Below, piece by piece: positions 1 to 10,952 of a DNA stretch of 64,000 nucleotides. This DNA comes from Diphasiastrum complanatum (lineage: Eukaryota; Streptophyta; Lycopodiopsida; Lycopodiales; Lycopodiaceae), in the NCBI GenBank assembly GCA_029204225.1, contig CM055110.1:32426299-32490298 (forward strand), written 5' to 3'. How positions within the stretch are numbered: the first letter of the stretch is position 1; each line of letters opens with the position of its first letter. The translations under genes and the position numbers were made by a program. The notes under the pieces were generated by a model. The model had not been told where the DNA came from. It did not search any database and saw nothing but the letters and a program-made list of their open reading frames with translations.

Positions 1-2571
1 GCCAAATACATCAAGGGGTGCAATGTTGCACTACATTGCATAAAAATGAATGTTGCAAATGAACTCTTAAGAGAGGTAGGAGATTGCACTTCAGCTCAAG
101 ATGCTTGGGAGACTTTGCAAAAGGACTATGAATCCAAGAACCAAACTAGAATGTTAGCTTTGAAGAATCAAATCTATAGAAGCTATCAAAAGAAAGGAGA
201 GAGTGCACATACTTTTGTCCTAAGAGTAAAGGAATTGAACAAAGAGCTAGCCTTTATAGGTGACCCTATCAAGGATGAAGAGCTTGTTCAACTCATATTG
301 AATGGACTAAGCTTTGAATTTGACAATTTGGTTCAGGGATATGCAATTATGGGTAAGCTACCCATACTTGAAGAACTCCAAGGCACACTCATGGCCGAGG
401 AATCAAGAAGGAGCCAAATGCAAGAGAGGATGGATAGGCTTTCCATCCAAGGTGAAGATGACCAAGCTCTCTTCACCAAAGGCAAAGGCAAGTCCAAAGG
501 CAAAGGATCAACATTCAAGAGGTCTACAAAGCTTGAGGATCAAGAAGGACCCCCAAAGGCATCTCCATCAACCACCAAAGTCAAGAAGGACAAATCAAAG
601 GTGAAGTGCTACTATTGTAGCAAGATGGGGCATTATGCCTCGGAATGCTTCAAGAGGAAGCAAGATCAAAGCCAAGCCAACATGAGCAAAGAGGAGGAGG
701 AGGAGAGTTCACATGAGGACTCTCTCATGATGTCCATATTTTCTTCAACAAGCTTCAAAAGAGAAGATCCTTGGTGGATTGACTCGGGTGCTAGTTCACA
801 CATGACTAGTAAAAGGGAGTTTTTCTCTTCTCTCTTATCTTATTATGGACCTATAAAGTCTATCTATACAACAAATGATGAAGCTTGTAAGATTGAAGGA
901 GTTGGTAGCATTCCCCTTTGCTTAGGATCTTCCAAAAAGATCAACATAGAAGGTGTTTTGTACATTCCTACAATAACAAAGAATCTACTAAGTGTTGGCC
1001 AAATGGTAGACAATGGTTTCAATGTTGACTTTGCTTCAAATGAATGTTTCATCAAGAAGAAGGGTAAGATAGTGGCTAAGGGCACTAGACTTGGCAAACT
1101 TTATAAGTTGGATGCATTTGTGGATACTAATGTTGTCATGTTGGCCGAGAAGAGCAAGATATCTACTTTTACTTTATGGCACAAAAGACTTGGACATGTC
1201 AACTCGGGTTCCATGGAGGCTATGATCAAGGAGGAGTATGCTTTAGGCCTACCAAGGTCTATTGGGAAGGAAGACAAGGTTTGTGAAGCTTGTGCCTTAT
1301 CCAAGGCACATAAGAAGGTGTTTCCTAACTCCATCACAAAGTCATCTCATCCTCTTGAACTCATACACTCGGATGTGCACATTGCTAGCACCAAATCTAA
1401 TGGAGGTTCATCCATGTTTTTAACCTTCATTGATGACTACTCAAGATATTGTTGGGTGTTCTTACTTTCCTTCAAGTCTCAAGTATTTGATACTTTTGTA
1501 AAGTTCAAGTTGTTTGTGGAAAAGCATCATAATCATAGCATCAAGATTCTTAGAAGTGACAATGGTGGAGAATTCATCTCCAATGAGTTCAAGGCCTTTT
1601 GTGAGGAGGAAGGGATCAAGAAAGAGACTTCTTGTCCTTACACTCCTCAACAAAATGGAGTTGCTGAAAGAAGGAATAGAACATTATGTGAATGTTCTAA
1701 GGCTTTAAGATTAGATGCTTGTTTGCCCAAATCCTTTTGGGGTGAGTCTCTTGTATGTGCAAACTACTCGATGAATAGGGTGTCTTGCAAAGCAATTGAA
1801 GGCAAAACTCCTTATGAGATGTTGTATGGAAAGAAACCCAATCTTAATCACTTGAAAGTTTTTGGGTGTATATGTTATGTGCATGTGCCATTGGAAACAA
1901 GAACCAAGGAGGATCCATCTTCCACAAGAGGGATCATGCTTGGATATGCAAGCTCAAGCAAGGGCTACAAAGTCTATCTCCCATCCTTGAACAAATTTGT
2001 TGTTTCAAGGGATGTCATCTTTGATGAACATCATATGCATATGCTTGAAGAAGGCACAAGTGCTCCAACAATCAAGAAGAAGATGGCCGAGGAGAAAGAT
2101 CTTGGTTTTGAGGAGGAGCTCATGGAGGAGCAAGCACCAAACCCACCTATCACACCAAGGAGATCTTCAAGGGCAAAAGTGGAGCCATCAAGGCTCACAT
2201 ATCAAGGCAAAGGACAGCAAGTTGAGGGTATCTCATCCACTTCTTATGCTTTATCTAGTTTTGAAGAACCGTCTAATGCTGAAGATGCATTGAACTCCAA
2301 AGAATGGTATAAAGCTATGTTGGATGAGTATGATGCCTTGATTGAGAATGAAACTTGGTTGCTTGTTGAGAGACCTCAAAGGAATGTAATAGGATGCAAG
2401 TGGGTCTTCAAGCTTAAGTTGAATGCAAATGGGAGTGTTAACAAACATAAAGCAAGATTAGTTGCAAAAGGTTATGCTCAAGAGAGAGGGATAGACTATG
2501 AGGAAACTTTTGCACCCGTGGCCAAGATGGTCACAATAAGACTAATCATTGCACTTGCATCACATTTTTGA
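1..2571 (+). CDS. Copia-1 gag-protease-integrase-RT(N-terminal part), truncated by stop
   Basis: Frame open from the window edge; the first ATG at 46 is internal to gag, not the true start. Residues counted from that ATG: gag UBN2-type capsid region 1-180; CCHC zinc knuckle C-x2-C-x4-H-x4-C at about 188-201 (CYYCSKMGHYASEC); aspartic protease DSGAS at about 246; GAG-pre-integrase motif LWHKRLGH near 378; integrase catalytic D443, D505 and E541, giving the exact DD35E spacing; then the start of the RT domain (EWYKAMLDEYDALIENETW, ETFAPVAKM). A TGA stop ends the frame inside RT; copia homology continues in the same frame to about 2654. All visible catalytic residues are intact, so the element decayed recently. 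Confidence 0.93.
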   Translation, partial: AKYIKGCNVALHCIKMNVANELLREVGDCTSAQDAWETLQKDYESKNQTRMLALKNQIYRSYQKKGESAHTFVLRVKELNKELAFIGDPIKDEELVQLILNGLSFEFDNLVQGYAIMGKLPILEELQGTLMAEESRRSQMQERMDRLSIQGEDDQALFTKGKGKSKGKGSTFKRSTKLEDQEGPPKASPSTTKVKKDKSKVKCYYCSKMGHYASECFKRKQDQSQANMSKEEEEESSHEDSLMMSIFSSTSFKREDPWWIDSGASSHMTSKREFFSSLLSYYGPIKSIYTTNDEACKIEGVGSIPLCLGSSKKINIEGVLYIPTITKNLLSVGQMVDNGFNVDFASNECFIKKKGKIVAKGTRLGKLYKLDAFVDTNVVMLAEKSKISTFTLWHKRLGHVNSGSMEAMIKEEYALGLPRSIGKEDKVCEACALSKAHKKVFPNSITKSSHPLELIHSDVHIASTKSNGGSSMFLTFIDDYSRYCWVFLLSFKSQVFDTFVKFKLFVEKHHNHSIKILRSDNGGEFISNEFKAFCEEEGIKKETSCPYTPQQNGVAERRNRTLCECSKALRLDACLPKSFWGESLVCANYSMNRVSCKAIEGKTPYEMLYGKKPNLNHLKVFGCICYVHVPLETRTKEDPSSTRGIMLGYASSSKGYKVYLPSLNKFVVSRDVIFDEHHMHMLEEGTSAPTIKKKMAEEKDLGFEEELMEEQAPNPPITPRRSSRAKVEPSRLTYQGKGQQVEGISSTSYALSSFEEPSNAEDALNSKEWYKAMLDEYDALIENETWLLVERPQRNVIGCKWVFKLKLNANGSVNKHKARLVAKGYAQERGIDYEETFAPVAKMVTIRLIIALASHF

Positions 2572-3809
2572 TGGATTCTATGTCAAATGGATGTCTCTAA
2601 TGCTTTCTTGAATGGTTCTTTGGAAGAGGATATCTATATGGAGCAGCCACAAGGTTCATCAAGCATGGAATGGAGAACAAAGTATGCCATCTCCAAAGAA
2701 GCATCTACGGCTTGAAGCAAGCCTCGAGATCTTGGAATTCAAGACTACATTGCTATCTTATTTCACTTTCTTTTGTTCAAAGTGAATATGATCCCACTCT
2801 TTACATTAAGTTTGATGATGTTGGTATTGTACTTTTACTCATTTATGTAGATGACATCATCATTAGTGGAAATAGTGTTGATGGTATTGAAAAAATCAAG
2901 ATAGATCTATCCTTAGAGTTCAAGATGGTAGATCTAGGGTGTCTTCACTTCATCTTAGGCATAGAAGTACTTAGAGGGTCTGATTTTATCTTTATAAGTC
3001 AAGTAAACTATGCTCAAAGTCTTTTGAAGAAGTTTAAGATGGAAGTATGCAAAAGTGTTGACACACCAATGGAGCAAGATGTAAAAGTGCCAAATGAAGA
3101 TGATGAAAGATCCTTCATGGACATCACTTTGTTTAGGCAACTTATAGGTTCCTTAATGTGGATCACTATAACTAGAACAGATCTTAGCTTTAGTGTATGT
3201 AGGTTGAGCCAATCCATGCAAAAGCCATTGAATATCCATTGGAAAAAGGCTAAGAGGATTCTAAGATACATCTCAGGTACATTGAATTTTGGGATTCTAT
3301 ATAGAGGAGATGTGATTAACCTTCATGCATTTAGTGATTCAGATTTTGCAGGGGACAAGAGGGATAGAAAATCAACAAGTGCCTATTCAACTTTCATAGG
3401 AGAAGGTGTGGTTTCATGGCTTTCAAAAAAGCAAGAAACTATATCTCTATCTTCAACCGAGGCCGAGTACAAAGCTTTGACAACCACTACAAAGGAGGTA
3501 CTTTGGATCAAGAGATTATTGGTGGAACTAAAGATCATGGATTCAGAGGAGGCACCAATCATCTACAATGACAATATATCAGCCCAACACCTTGCATCTA
3601 ACCCAATCTTCCATGCAAGAACTAAGCACATTGAGATATGCCATCACTTTGTGAGAGAAATGGTGCAAGCCAAGGAGATTGCTTTGGAGCATGTTTCAAG
3701 CAATGAATGTGTAGCTGATCTACTTACTAAACCACTTCAAAAGACACCTTTTATGAAGTTCAGATCATCACTTGGAGTGATTAGTAAAGCAATGATTGAA
3801 CCAAGCTAG
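2572..3809 (+). CDS. Copia-1 reverse transcriptase-RNase H, frameshifted from gag-pol
   Basis: After the TGA, RT text continues in the first frame (QMDVSNAFLNG, YMEQP) to about 2654. A one-base loss then moves the reading into the frame that opens at 2655 and has an ATG at 2670. In this second frame: IYGLKQASRSWN, the RT active site YVDD at residues 59-62 from the ATG, and RNase H with SDSDFAGDKRDRKSTSAY (first Asp), SSTEAEYKAL (Glu) and YNDNISAQHLA (Asp), ending 14 bases before the LTR. The catalytic residues are present, so only the stop and the frameshift disable it. Confidence 0.92.
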
Positions 3810-3812
3810 ATA

Positions 3813-3823
3813 GTGAGGAGGAG
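3813..3823 (+). other. Polypurine tract of Copia-1
   Basis: The purine run GTGAGGAGGAG lies directly before the LTR start TGTTAAAA. It primes plus-strand DNA synthesis in LTR elements. The same run precedes the LTR of Copia-2. Confidence 0.8.
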
Positions 3824-4505
3824 TGTTAAAAATTCACAATTCTAGCTTGACTAGTTTTGGTCATATGACTTGTAAATAGTTAGATGGTCATGATGTGGCT
3901 TGTCACACGTGCCAAATAGCATAAGATTCCATTCATAAGGATGTTCTCAAGTAGACCTAAGTGTTAGAACCTTTGAAATGAGTCCAAATTATGCTTAGAT
4001 ACAAGGGAGAAAAAATAGGAGCTATTTTTGGTAATTTTTGCATTGTTGAGGGATCTCCAAGATTCCAACCCTAACTTGGTAGGGATGAAAGATCCACCAA
4101 AATTAGCATTAGGGATAGGTTTAGGGCTACTCATACCTGCCCAAAACCGTGATGGATCATGTATATATAGGTGATGATATCTCACCAAAATCAATCAAGC
4201 AATTTCATGATTTTTCTCTCATAATGGTGCAATTGCTCTCTATGTTCATAATTGTTTGAGTACTTGTGATTACTAATGATTATAGGATTGAATGTAGGTC
4301 TGGTGTACAGTACTCAGACTGTGGGAGGCCGTGCTTTCACACGTGTGAAGCCTTCTTCAAGGATTTGGGCCATTTAGTGAGGTTCAAGCATAGATTTTTG
4401 ATGGATTTTGATGGTTCAACTTGTGCTAATCTTATGAAATCATAATCTATTGTTTCCCTCATCATTTCAAGTGTTTTAGGATCTTTATTTGCTGTAATTT
4501 TTACA
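3824..4505 (+). repeat. 3' LTR of Copia-1 (682 bp)
   Basis: Starts TGTTAAAAATT and ends AATTTTTACA, an inverted terminal repeat with one base missing. The start follows the polypurine tract. The end is fixed independently: the next bases AATGAGGCC match the uninterrupted sequence of the homologous copy at 49522 (reverse strand). Contains a TATA-like run at about 4161-4169 and the palindrome CACACGTGTG at 4338-4347. Confidence 0.85.
4161..4169 (+). promoter_or_regulatory. Putative TATA box in Copia-1 LTR
   Basis: GTATATATAG sits in the middle of the LTR, where a copia promoter would be expected. No start-site evidence is visible. Confidence 0.4.
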
Positions 4506-4984
4506 AATGAGGCCTGGACTTCGATTGGAAGAAGAACGGAGGAAACACCTAGAAGCATAAAGGACAATACAAAGAGTGCCAAGGCAATTGATGAATATTT
4601 GGCAAGGTCTACAAGAAAATCGTTCGAGAAATCCAAAAAAAAAAGGATCCAAAGACAATTTTCATAGGACAATATATTCAGATGATCGAGAGCTGATATA
4701 CGAACAAGCTTATACTGTGGAACCTATTCCGTTGGGCATTAATTCAGACTTTTATTTTTAGCCGCTCAGAGATAGCATAGAGTACACAGCTTCAATCCGC
4801 AACTTATTGTACTCATTTACTTCTATTTTGTTTTGAATCAATACTATTCTTTATTGCGTTCAATTTCGTCTCAGAATGTATGTGTTTCTGTATTTCTTCC
4901 CGACTAATTCACGAACAATTCACGACTAATTATTTGTCTGATAATTTTTTATGTTTAATTGTTTGACTACGTAATCACTATGGT

Positions 4985-6095
4985 ACTGATGATTTCAAAG
5001 TTTTTTATGAGTTCCTCAAAAAAAAATTGAGTTTTCTGAATTTTTTGAGTTTATCCATTTTTTTCAAAAAAACTTGTGTCCGATGATTGCATCTGATGAA
5101 CTGCACAAAAAGACTTTCTCTAACGATCGCATCCGATGACCTGCCAAAAAAACTCTCTTTGACGTTTGCATCCGACGAGTCTAATTTTTTTGAGTTTCTC
5201 AATTTTCAAATTTTTTGTGATTTTCGAATTTCGCGAGTTTCTAAACAGATTTTTTCCATCCGACGCTGCGTTGCCACTGGTGGCCATCTTCTCGCTTTTA
5301 TGCTCTAAGAATTCGGACAGTGAATCTTCCAGTTCGTTCTGTTTTTTATTGTCTGATCCCTGTCTTGCCATGATCTTTTTCCAAACACGCATTCAATCGT
5401 GTCTCTGCGTTCCGATTTGCATCAGAACACCACCGACAGATGTTCAAGAAAACCACCGACACACTGCTTCCAAACATTTCTTGAAACCACACACGTTCTC
5501 ATTACACTCCATTTTTTGAAGGAGAACCGACGAGCTATTCTCTCTGGAGCCGACGAATGCATCCGTCAGTGCATCCCAAAATTCCATCCGATAGAGCATT
5601 CTCATTTCAATTTGCATCCGACACCCTTCATCTGCATTTGCATTCGTCGTCCTCATCTGCAGATTGCATCCGACGCCCATCTCCAATGTTTCTGACACCC
5701 ATTTCCATTTGCATCTGCCACATTTGCATCTACTGTCCTGATCTTCAGATACATCTAACGTCTTTTCTAATTTTTCGAGTTTTTCAAATTTTGGATTTTT
5801 CAATCCCTTGTAAAAAAATTTTCTTTTTCGATCCCTTGTAAATTTTTCATACTTTCAATTTTTCAATACTTGACTCTAATTTTTCAGAATTTTTTGAGTT
5901 TTTTAAGTTTTTTGGATTTTTTCGATATTCAAATATTTTTGGAGTTTTTCAAGTTTTTTCGAGGTTTTTCCAGTGTTTTTTTCAAAACCGTACATTGTTC
6001 CATCCTCTGTAATTTTTCCATCCAATATATTTTTTCGACCCAATTTTTGCATCCGTCTCCTTCCCAATTCCATCTAACGGACTTCCTATATTTTC
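4985..6095 (-). repeat. Strand-asymmetric CTCGAAAAA / GTCGGATGCAA domain, copy C
   Basis: On the minus strand this is purine-rich text built from degenerate CTCGAAAAA-like units with interspersed GTCGGATG(C/G)AA motifs. About 1.1 kb; the same unit recurs at 22040, 25170, 47957 and 52955. Frames open here are not conserved between copies, so I do not call a gene. Confidence 0.75.
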
Positions 6096-6287
6096 TCTCC
6101 AATGAGCATTGAGTTTATTGACAAGTAGACATGTCTTAGGCCTATGTGAAATTTTGTGTAAGGAAGGTTCCAAATAGATTAAAAATCACTATTGTCTTTT
6201 ATAGGGCGGGGTCCTGGTCGGCTCTATGGGCCGGCCCCCAACACTCCAAAGCCTTAATATGTATCATACCTCGTCTTCACGCAAACG

Positions 6288-6550
6288 ATGACCTCTTCGT
6301 GTGTGAGTAGTAGTAGTAGAAGAAAAAGATTGAAGATGTTGCAGATTGCTCTTATCACTGCTCTTGTACTGCTATTCATCACCTCCATAGCAATAGCTGC
6401 TCGCTCCAGAAAGAGTATTAATAATGTGCAGATCAACAACTTGCATGGTGCACAGTTGCCAAAGGGAAACTGGTCTTTGCCATGGATCGGCGAAAGCTTC
6501 ACTTTCTACAGCCAGGGTCCATTCCAATTCTACTCCCAGCACATCGCCAG
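6288..6550 (+). pseudogene. Cytochrome P450 (CYP85 clan) exon 1 fragment, copy C
   Basis: ATG followed by a short polar start, a hydrophobic membrane anchor (LITALVLLFITSIAIAA) and the proline-region/helix A text LPKGNWSLPWIGESFTFYSQ, which matches the N-terminus of CYP85-clan P450s (LPPGS..WP.IGET..). The exon ends at a good donor, CCAG|GTATAT, after two bases of an Arg codon. Exon 2 is absent: 60 bases into the intron the sequence switches to antisense copia. The sister copy at 47503-47765 has the same exon with few changes and retains exon 2. It would encode an ER-anchored monooxygenase N-terminus but lacks the heme-binding region, so it is a fragment. The subfamily cannot be named from this piece. 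Confidence 0.75.
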
Positions 6551-6612
6551 GTATATATTGTTCGCTCCCTTTTCAACTACATGATCAATATTATAACTTA
6601 CCTCATTCTGAA

Positions 6613-6846
6613 TTGTGAGGTTTGAGAATAGGTTCTTACATGGTCTCATGTGTTGTGAAGCACCTAGATCAAGATACCATTCGCAAGCATTTTGCTTGGT
6701 TGATCTTGTAATATCAGTGCCTTCTCATCTTCTTGGGAATTTTTGACAGAGTTAGAATCTCCATCTTGGTGCTGCTGCATCTTCTTCCTCGCTTCATTGT
6801 GCTTGAGGATACAACAATTTTTTATGTCATGATCTCTTGCAATTTA
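6613..6846 (-). pseudogene. Antisense copia zinc-knuckle and protease remnant
   Basis: Minus-strand translation gives HDIKNCCILKHNEARKK, a decayed CCHC knuckle tail, followed after a frameshift by WYLDLGASQHMRPCKNLF, the copia protease motif with DSGAS changed to DLGAS. It abuts the truncated P450 intron. It belongs to a copia lineage different from Copia-1 (LGASQHM rather than SGASSHM). Confidence 0.6.
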
Positions 6847-6924
6847 TAAGCTTTATACTTGTGTGATGTCTAATTAAAGGGCTTTGATGACAAAGGAGGT
6901 GACACCAAGTGCAAATTATAGAGC

Positions 6925-7180
6925 AAAAACCATGCTTGAAGTGGACATCATAACCATTATCCACATCAATTGACTAGCACCAAGCAAGTTTTTGGTGATA
7001 GATGGAACATAAAGCACATTGTCTAGATTAAACCTTTTAGAAGATTCTAGACAGAAGGGGATGGTTCCAACACCAACAATCCTAAACTCTTGGTCACTTG
7101 TTGTAAAAATTGACTTTTTAGCACCATTAATAGAGAGTAGAGTTGAAAATGGTTCCCTTTGGAATGTCATCATACTTAGT
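6925..7180 (-). pseudogene. Antisense copia protease-region fragment
   Basis: Minus-strand translation contains FTTSDQEFRIVGVGTIPFCL and NVLYVPSITKNLLGASQL, which align with the region after DSGASSHM in Copia-1 (IYTTNDEACKIEGVGSIPLC, GVLYIPTITKNLLSVGQM). The catalytic triad itself is missing. It lies head to head with the sense RT piece of Copia-2, so one element was probably inverted internally. Confidence 0.7.
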
Positions 7181-7204
7181 GGAAGGAAGGTAAAGTACAT
7201 CATC

Positions 7205-8326
7205 TTCAAAGGAGCTTGTATGGTTTGAAGCAAGCACCAAGGTCTTGGAATTCAAGACTCAATGATTTCTTAGTTTGTATTGAATTCACTCAAAGTGAAT
7301 ATGATACAAGCTTGTACATAATGTTTGATGTAAATGGCATTGTACTATTATTGATCTATGTAGATGACATCATACTTAGTGGTGATAACATTGATGGCAT
7401 TTTGAGAAAACCAAGAAAAGTCTATCTCTAGAATTTAAGATGGTAGATCTTGGTCAACTTCACTTTATATTGGGCATAGAAGTACTTAGAGGTTCATATT
7501 TCATCTTCATTAGTCAATCTGAGTATGCTCAAAGTTTTCTCAATAGATTTAAAATGCAAGATTGCAAGCATGTAGAAACACCAATGAAGCAAGATGTAAA
7601 AGTGCTCAATGAAAGTGATGAAGCATCCTTTATAGACATCACTCTTTATAGGCAGCTTATAGGCTCCTTAATGTGGATCACCATAACTAGGCTTGATCTA
7701 TTCTTTAGTGTGTGTAGGCTAAGTCAATATATGCAAGATCCATTGGTCATACATTGAAAAAGTGCTAAAAGGATCTTAAGATACATCTCGAGCACTCGAG
7801 ATCATGGAATTCTCTATAGAGGAGATGTTATTGATTTGCATGCCTTTAGTGACTCAGATTTTGTAAGTGACAAAAGGGACAAAAAGTCCACAAGTGCCTA
7901 TGCAACATTCATTGGTGGAGGAGTTGTTTCTTGGTTGTCAAAGAAACAAGAAACTATCTCACTTTCTTCACCCAAGGCCGAGTACAAAGCTCTCACTACC
8001 ACCACAAAGGAGCTTCTATGGATCAAAAGCTACTTATGGAGCTGAAGATCATGAGTTTACATGTTGTTCCAACTCTTTATAATCATGACATTCCAGCCCA
8101 ACACCTTGCAACCAATCCAATCTTCCATGCAAGGTCAAAGCATATTGAGATCTCTCTCATTTTGTGAGACAAAAGGTGCAATCTAAGGAGATATCTTTGG
8201 AGCATGTGGCAAGTAGTGAATGTGTTGGTGATATCCTCACTAAAACACTTCAAAGAGCTGCATTTGTGAAGGTAATATCAGCCCTAGATTTGTCTATGTT
8301 ATCTTCAAACTAGTTGTGAGGAGGAG
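7205..8326 (+). pseudogene. Copia-2 reverse transcriptase-RNase H remnant
   Basis: Reads YGLKQAPRSWN, YVDD (about 7357-7368), then after a stop and frameshift near 7430 LGQLHFILGIEVLRGS and the RNase H text FSDSDFVSDKRDKKSTSAY and SSPKAEYKAL. Further stops lie near 7755 and 8043, and the C-terminal KHIEI..HFVR region is shifted again. All upstream coding parts are missing in sense orientation. Text and polypurine tract show it is the same family as Copia-1 but much more degraded. Confidence 0.85.
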
Positions 8327-8650
8327 TGTTAAAATTACACAAGCTAGTTTGCATAATTTCCACTTGTAAATGACTTTGAGGCCATGTTGTGGGATGTCAC
8401 ACGTGCCAAAAGCATAGGATACCTTATTCTAAGTCAAATCATTAACCTGGCTTTGGAATGGTACCTTTGGAATGTGGCCAAAGAGTGCATGGATAGGGTA
8501 GAGAAAAAATGGGAGCTTAAAATAGCAATTTTCTTATTGTTTTTGGATCTCAAGATATTGGCCCTAATTAGGGTTGATCAAATGGATCTTTAGGCTAGAT
8601 GTTAGGGTTAGGATGTGATGAATGCATTTGAGTGAAGAGAGATCTAATGG
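8327..8650 (+). repeat. 3' LTR of Copia-2, end uncertain
   Basis: Begins TGTTAAAATTACAC directly after the polypurine tract GTGAGGAGGAG. Matches the Copia-1 LTR in patches (TGTCACACGTGCCAAA.AGCATA, AAAATGGGAGCT). The 3' boundary is not clear, and the family end AATTTTTAACA was not found, so the LTR is probably truncated. Confidence 0.6.
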
Positions 8651-8659
8651 TTTTTTATT

Positions 8660-9374
8660 TACAAGCTTTTTAGCTTCAAAATCCGAGTTGTGGTCATCTC
8701 AAGAGTAGCTTGCATTTGAAAGGGATTTAGAAGCAATACTTTCAGGAGTAGGCCACTCGTCACTTTGAAAATTTCGCAACGGAATTGCTTCAAGCTTGCC
8801 AAAACCTCCATTTGTTTGTGGTATATATGAAGATTCATAAAAATATATACCACTATCTGCAAATTCCTTTGGACTTCTTCTTCTGTATTGCAACTTTCCA
8901 ACATCAGAGTGAATCACATCCAATATTCATGCAAGTGTGCTAGATCTCATTCACTTATGTTTGATGGATATAAATATGAAAAGACGAAATACGTTGAATA
9001 ATTTAAATCAAAAAAGAAACACCTATGATTGCAGTAGAGTGCATATGTTTTGATATACTTACAGTGATATTTTCGATGATCATGAGGATTGATATCTTGT
9101 ATTGTTATTTTTGAATGCATATAAACATGTTGTACTAATACTTCTGATATAGAGTGACCTCTGGGAGTTGTCTTAAACTCCAAATTTTTTGTTTTCCAAT
9201 AAGATTTGTATGTCATTTTTGCCCATTTCTTCTGTTGAGAATTTCGCTTTGATCGGATGGATGCAGCAACACCCATGAATTCTTCGTATATTTTGTTGGC
9301 TTCCAGTTATCAGCATCATCTTTCTCATTGTAAAGAATCACAGACTCAACTATAGATCTTGGTCTCCTTGCCAT
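8660..9374 (-). pseudogene. Unrecognised gene remnant with a splice donor
   Basis: Minus strand. An ATG at 9374 opens MARRPRSIVESVILYNEK and DDADNWKPTK; a one-base shift then leads to IYEEFMGVAASIRSKRNSQQ and KTTPRGHSISEVLVQHVYM, ending at a strong plant donor, CACT|GTAAGTATA, near 9069. A second block (8923-8650) reads FADSGIYFYESSYIPQTNGG and WPTPESIASKSLSNASYS. The composition looks like exons of a real protein rather than copia. I do not recognise the family. The shift and the lack of a clear acceptor argue for a pseudogene. Confidence 0.4.
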
Positions 9375-9802
9375 TGCTATTTTCAAAGCTTAGGCGACAA
9401 AAATCTCTTTGATATTATATGATAATTCAATTTTTCGTCTCACATTTAATCTCATGAGAATGCCACAGTAGTCATAGTTACTATGCATACTATATTTCTA
9501 TAACTGTAACTAGTCTAGTTAACAAATTTCATTATACTAACCAGTATAGTTAAATAAATTTAATTTGGAGTATTGTCGTCGGGCAGATTCGGGCAGGAAG
9601 AGCGACCCAATGGGATATGTCCATGCTGCCCGACGCAAATTTCAAAGTTTGGTGTAATATATTTTTATTTTTCAGTTTATTTGAGCTACGTTGCGTAGAT
9701 TTGAAATTTGTGCATTTTGATTGGGCCGGGTGGTGGTAGAAACTAAAGAAAAAATATTAAAAGTATCTTTACAAAGGGTCTTTTTTAATTTGGAATTCCT
9801 CA
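9375..9802. other. No gene seen; small hairpin
   Basis: AT-rich sequence without coding signal. CGTCGGGCAG near 9575 and CTGCCCGACG near 9630 form a perfect 10 bp inverted repeat around a GC-richer loop. Confidence 0.4.
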
Positions 9803-10208
9803 ATGCATCCTTTTATTTAGTATCAATAATTGATGTTTTGATATTGATTGGCTTGCAAATTTTCCTGGTGATTACACAAGCTACCATGTACAAATTCAGG
9901 CAGGAGTTAATCTTTAGCATCCTTGGTAGTACCATATGTTGTACTCCCACAGGGGCACTACAGCACTAATGATGTACATATAGAGAGCTATAGAGAGCAA
10001 AGAAGAGAGATTTGATAACGTCCCAAATGCATTAATTACACTATATAGATAGAAATAGATTCATGAAGAAAGACATTTGTACAATTGTACTAAAGCTTAA
10101 CTTGTGGCTTTCTTTTATTGAATAAATTCATGAATATATAGATGTTCTTCTGCAATGTCAATTGTCGATAGAAGATCTTTGCAACTTGTGATCAGCACTT
10201 GTCTTTTT

Positions 10209-10253
10209 CTTACGTGTAAGAAAATCAACGTGCTAATGTATACATTCATTGCA
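10209..10253 (+). repeat. Single arm of the hairpin seen at 62837-62938
   Basis: CTTACGTGTAAGAAAATCAA and the following TTCATTGCA match one arm of the 102 bp palindrome in the right inverted-repeat arm. The second arm is absent here, so this copy cannot form the long hairpin. Confidence 0.55.
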
Positions 10254-10402
10254 TATAGTTTTATCTGCAATGATAATAGTGCTAGATCCATGCTTGTAGA
10301 GGTAAAGCTACCAAAGGGATTTTTGTTTGAAGCTTGCAATATCACAGTTTATCTCCAAATTAGGAGTCCTACCATTGCGATACCAAAGTTAAAACTAGAA
10401 TA

Positions 10403-10545
10403 AGCATTCACCAACAGGAAGCCAAAAATGAGTCACTTGAGGATTTTTGGACAAAAGCCTTCGCTCACATTCCAAAGGAGAAAAGAGGTAAACCTGATGT
10501 AAAAGTATTAAAGTGCATCTTCCTAGGTAATTACTAACACTACAT
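10403..10545 (+). pseudogene. Copia integrase C-terminal fragment (left arm)
   Basis: Reads AFTNRKPKMSHLRIFGQK and, after a frameshift, AHIPKEKRGKPDVKVLKCIF followed by LG. This is the copia integrase C-terminal text of the type KP.VSHLRVFG..AYAHIPKEKR..(D).K..KCIFLGY. No catalytic part is present. The same fragment occurs on the minus strand in the right arm. Confidence 0.65.
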
Positions 10546-10952
10546 AATGAGTATTGAGACCTGCCCTCTTGGAATTACAATATGTTTTAAATCTTGTGAA
10601 GTGGTTGAGCCTAAAAAAATTTGATTTGCCAACTTAAATTATCGTTCTATTGACTAGACATTCATACTCATTTGTTGGTCAACTAGACTACGTCACTATG
10701 TTTGATTTATTCATTGACCCAAATGCGAGCTAAAACATTGGACTCACTTAACTCATCTTCTCTCTCTAAAAGTTTATCTGAAACTTGCATGTTTGACTGA
10801 AATCTCCACGTAATATAATCTTGTATTTTTTTTAGGAGGACAAGTCTAATTGAGAAAGTTGAAATTTTTGTGCCATGTCATTTATTTACCTACATCTGGA
10901 ACTAGTTCTAAGTAACATGTTGAAAACATGTCATCGCTTAATCATTATTCTA

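Larger units (their letters stand above)
1..4505 (+). mobile_element. Copia-1: Ty1/copia retrotransposon, 5' end outside window
   Basis: Order gag, protease, integrase, reverse transcriptase, RNase H, polypurine tract, 3' LTR is the Ty1/copia order. The reading frame is already open at base 1, so the 5' LTR and gag start lie outside the window. The polyprotein is broken by one in-frame TGA (2569) and a single-base frameshift (about 2652-2656), so this copy cannot make a complete RT. The 3' LTR ends exactly where homology to the 49522 region begins, and the next five bases (AATGA) are the expected target site. It is the best-preserved element of a family that includes Copia-2 at 7205-8650. Confidence 0.93.
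4506..6612 (-). repeat. Copy C of the P450-bearing segment, inverted relative to block B
   Basis: Near-collinear reverse-complement match to 47441-49522, from the AATGA next to Copia-1 through the purine-rich domain and P450 exon 1 to a break inside P450 intron 1. The match includes the unusual GC-rich stretch just upstream of the P450 ATG. Homology presumably continues on the far side of Copia-1, outside the window. At 6612 the match ends abruptly against antisense copia sequence, so the P450 segment was cut there by rearrangement or insertion. Confidence 0.9.

Noticed and set aside
864-1337. Minus-strand frames within Copia-1
   Set aside because: Antisense shadows of the intact gag-pol frame.
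5005-6112. Several overlapping 60-120 codon frames in the purine-rich domain
   Set aside because: They arise from low-complexity text lacking stops, lie on both strands and are not conserved between the five copies.
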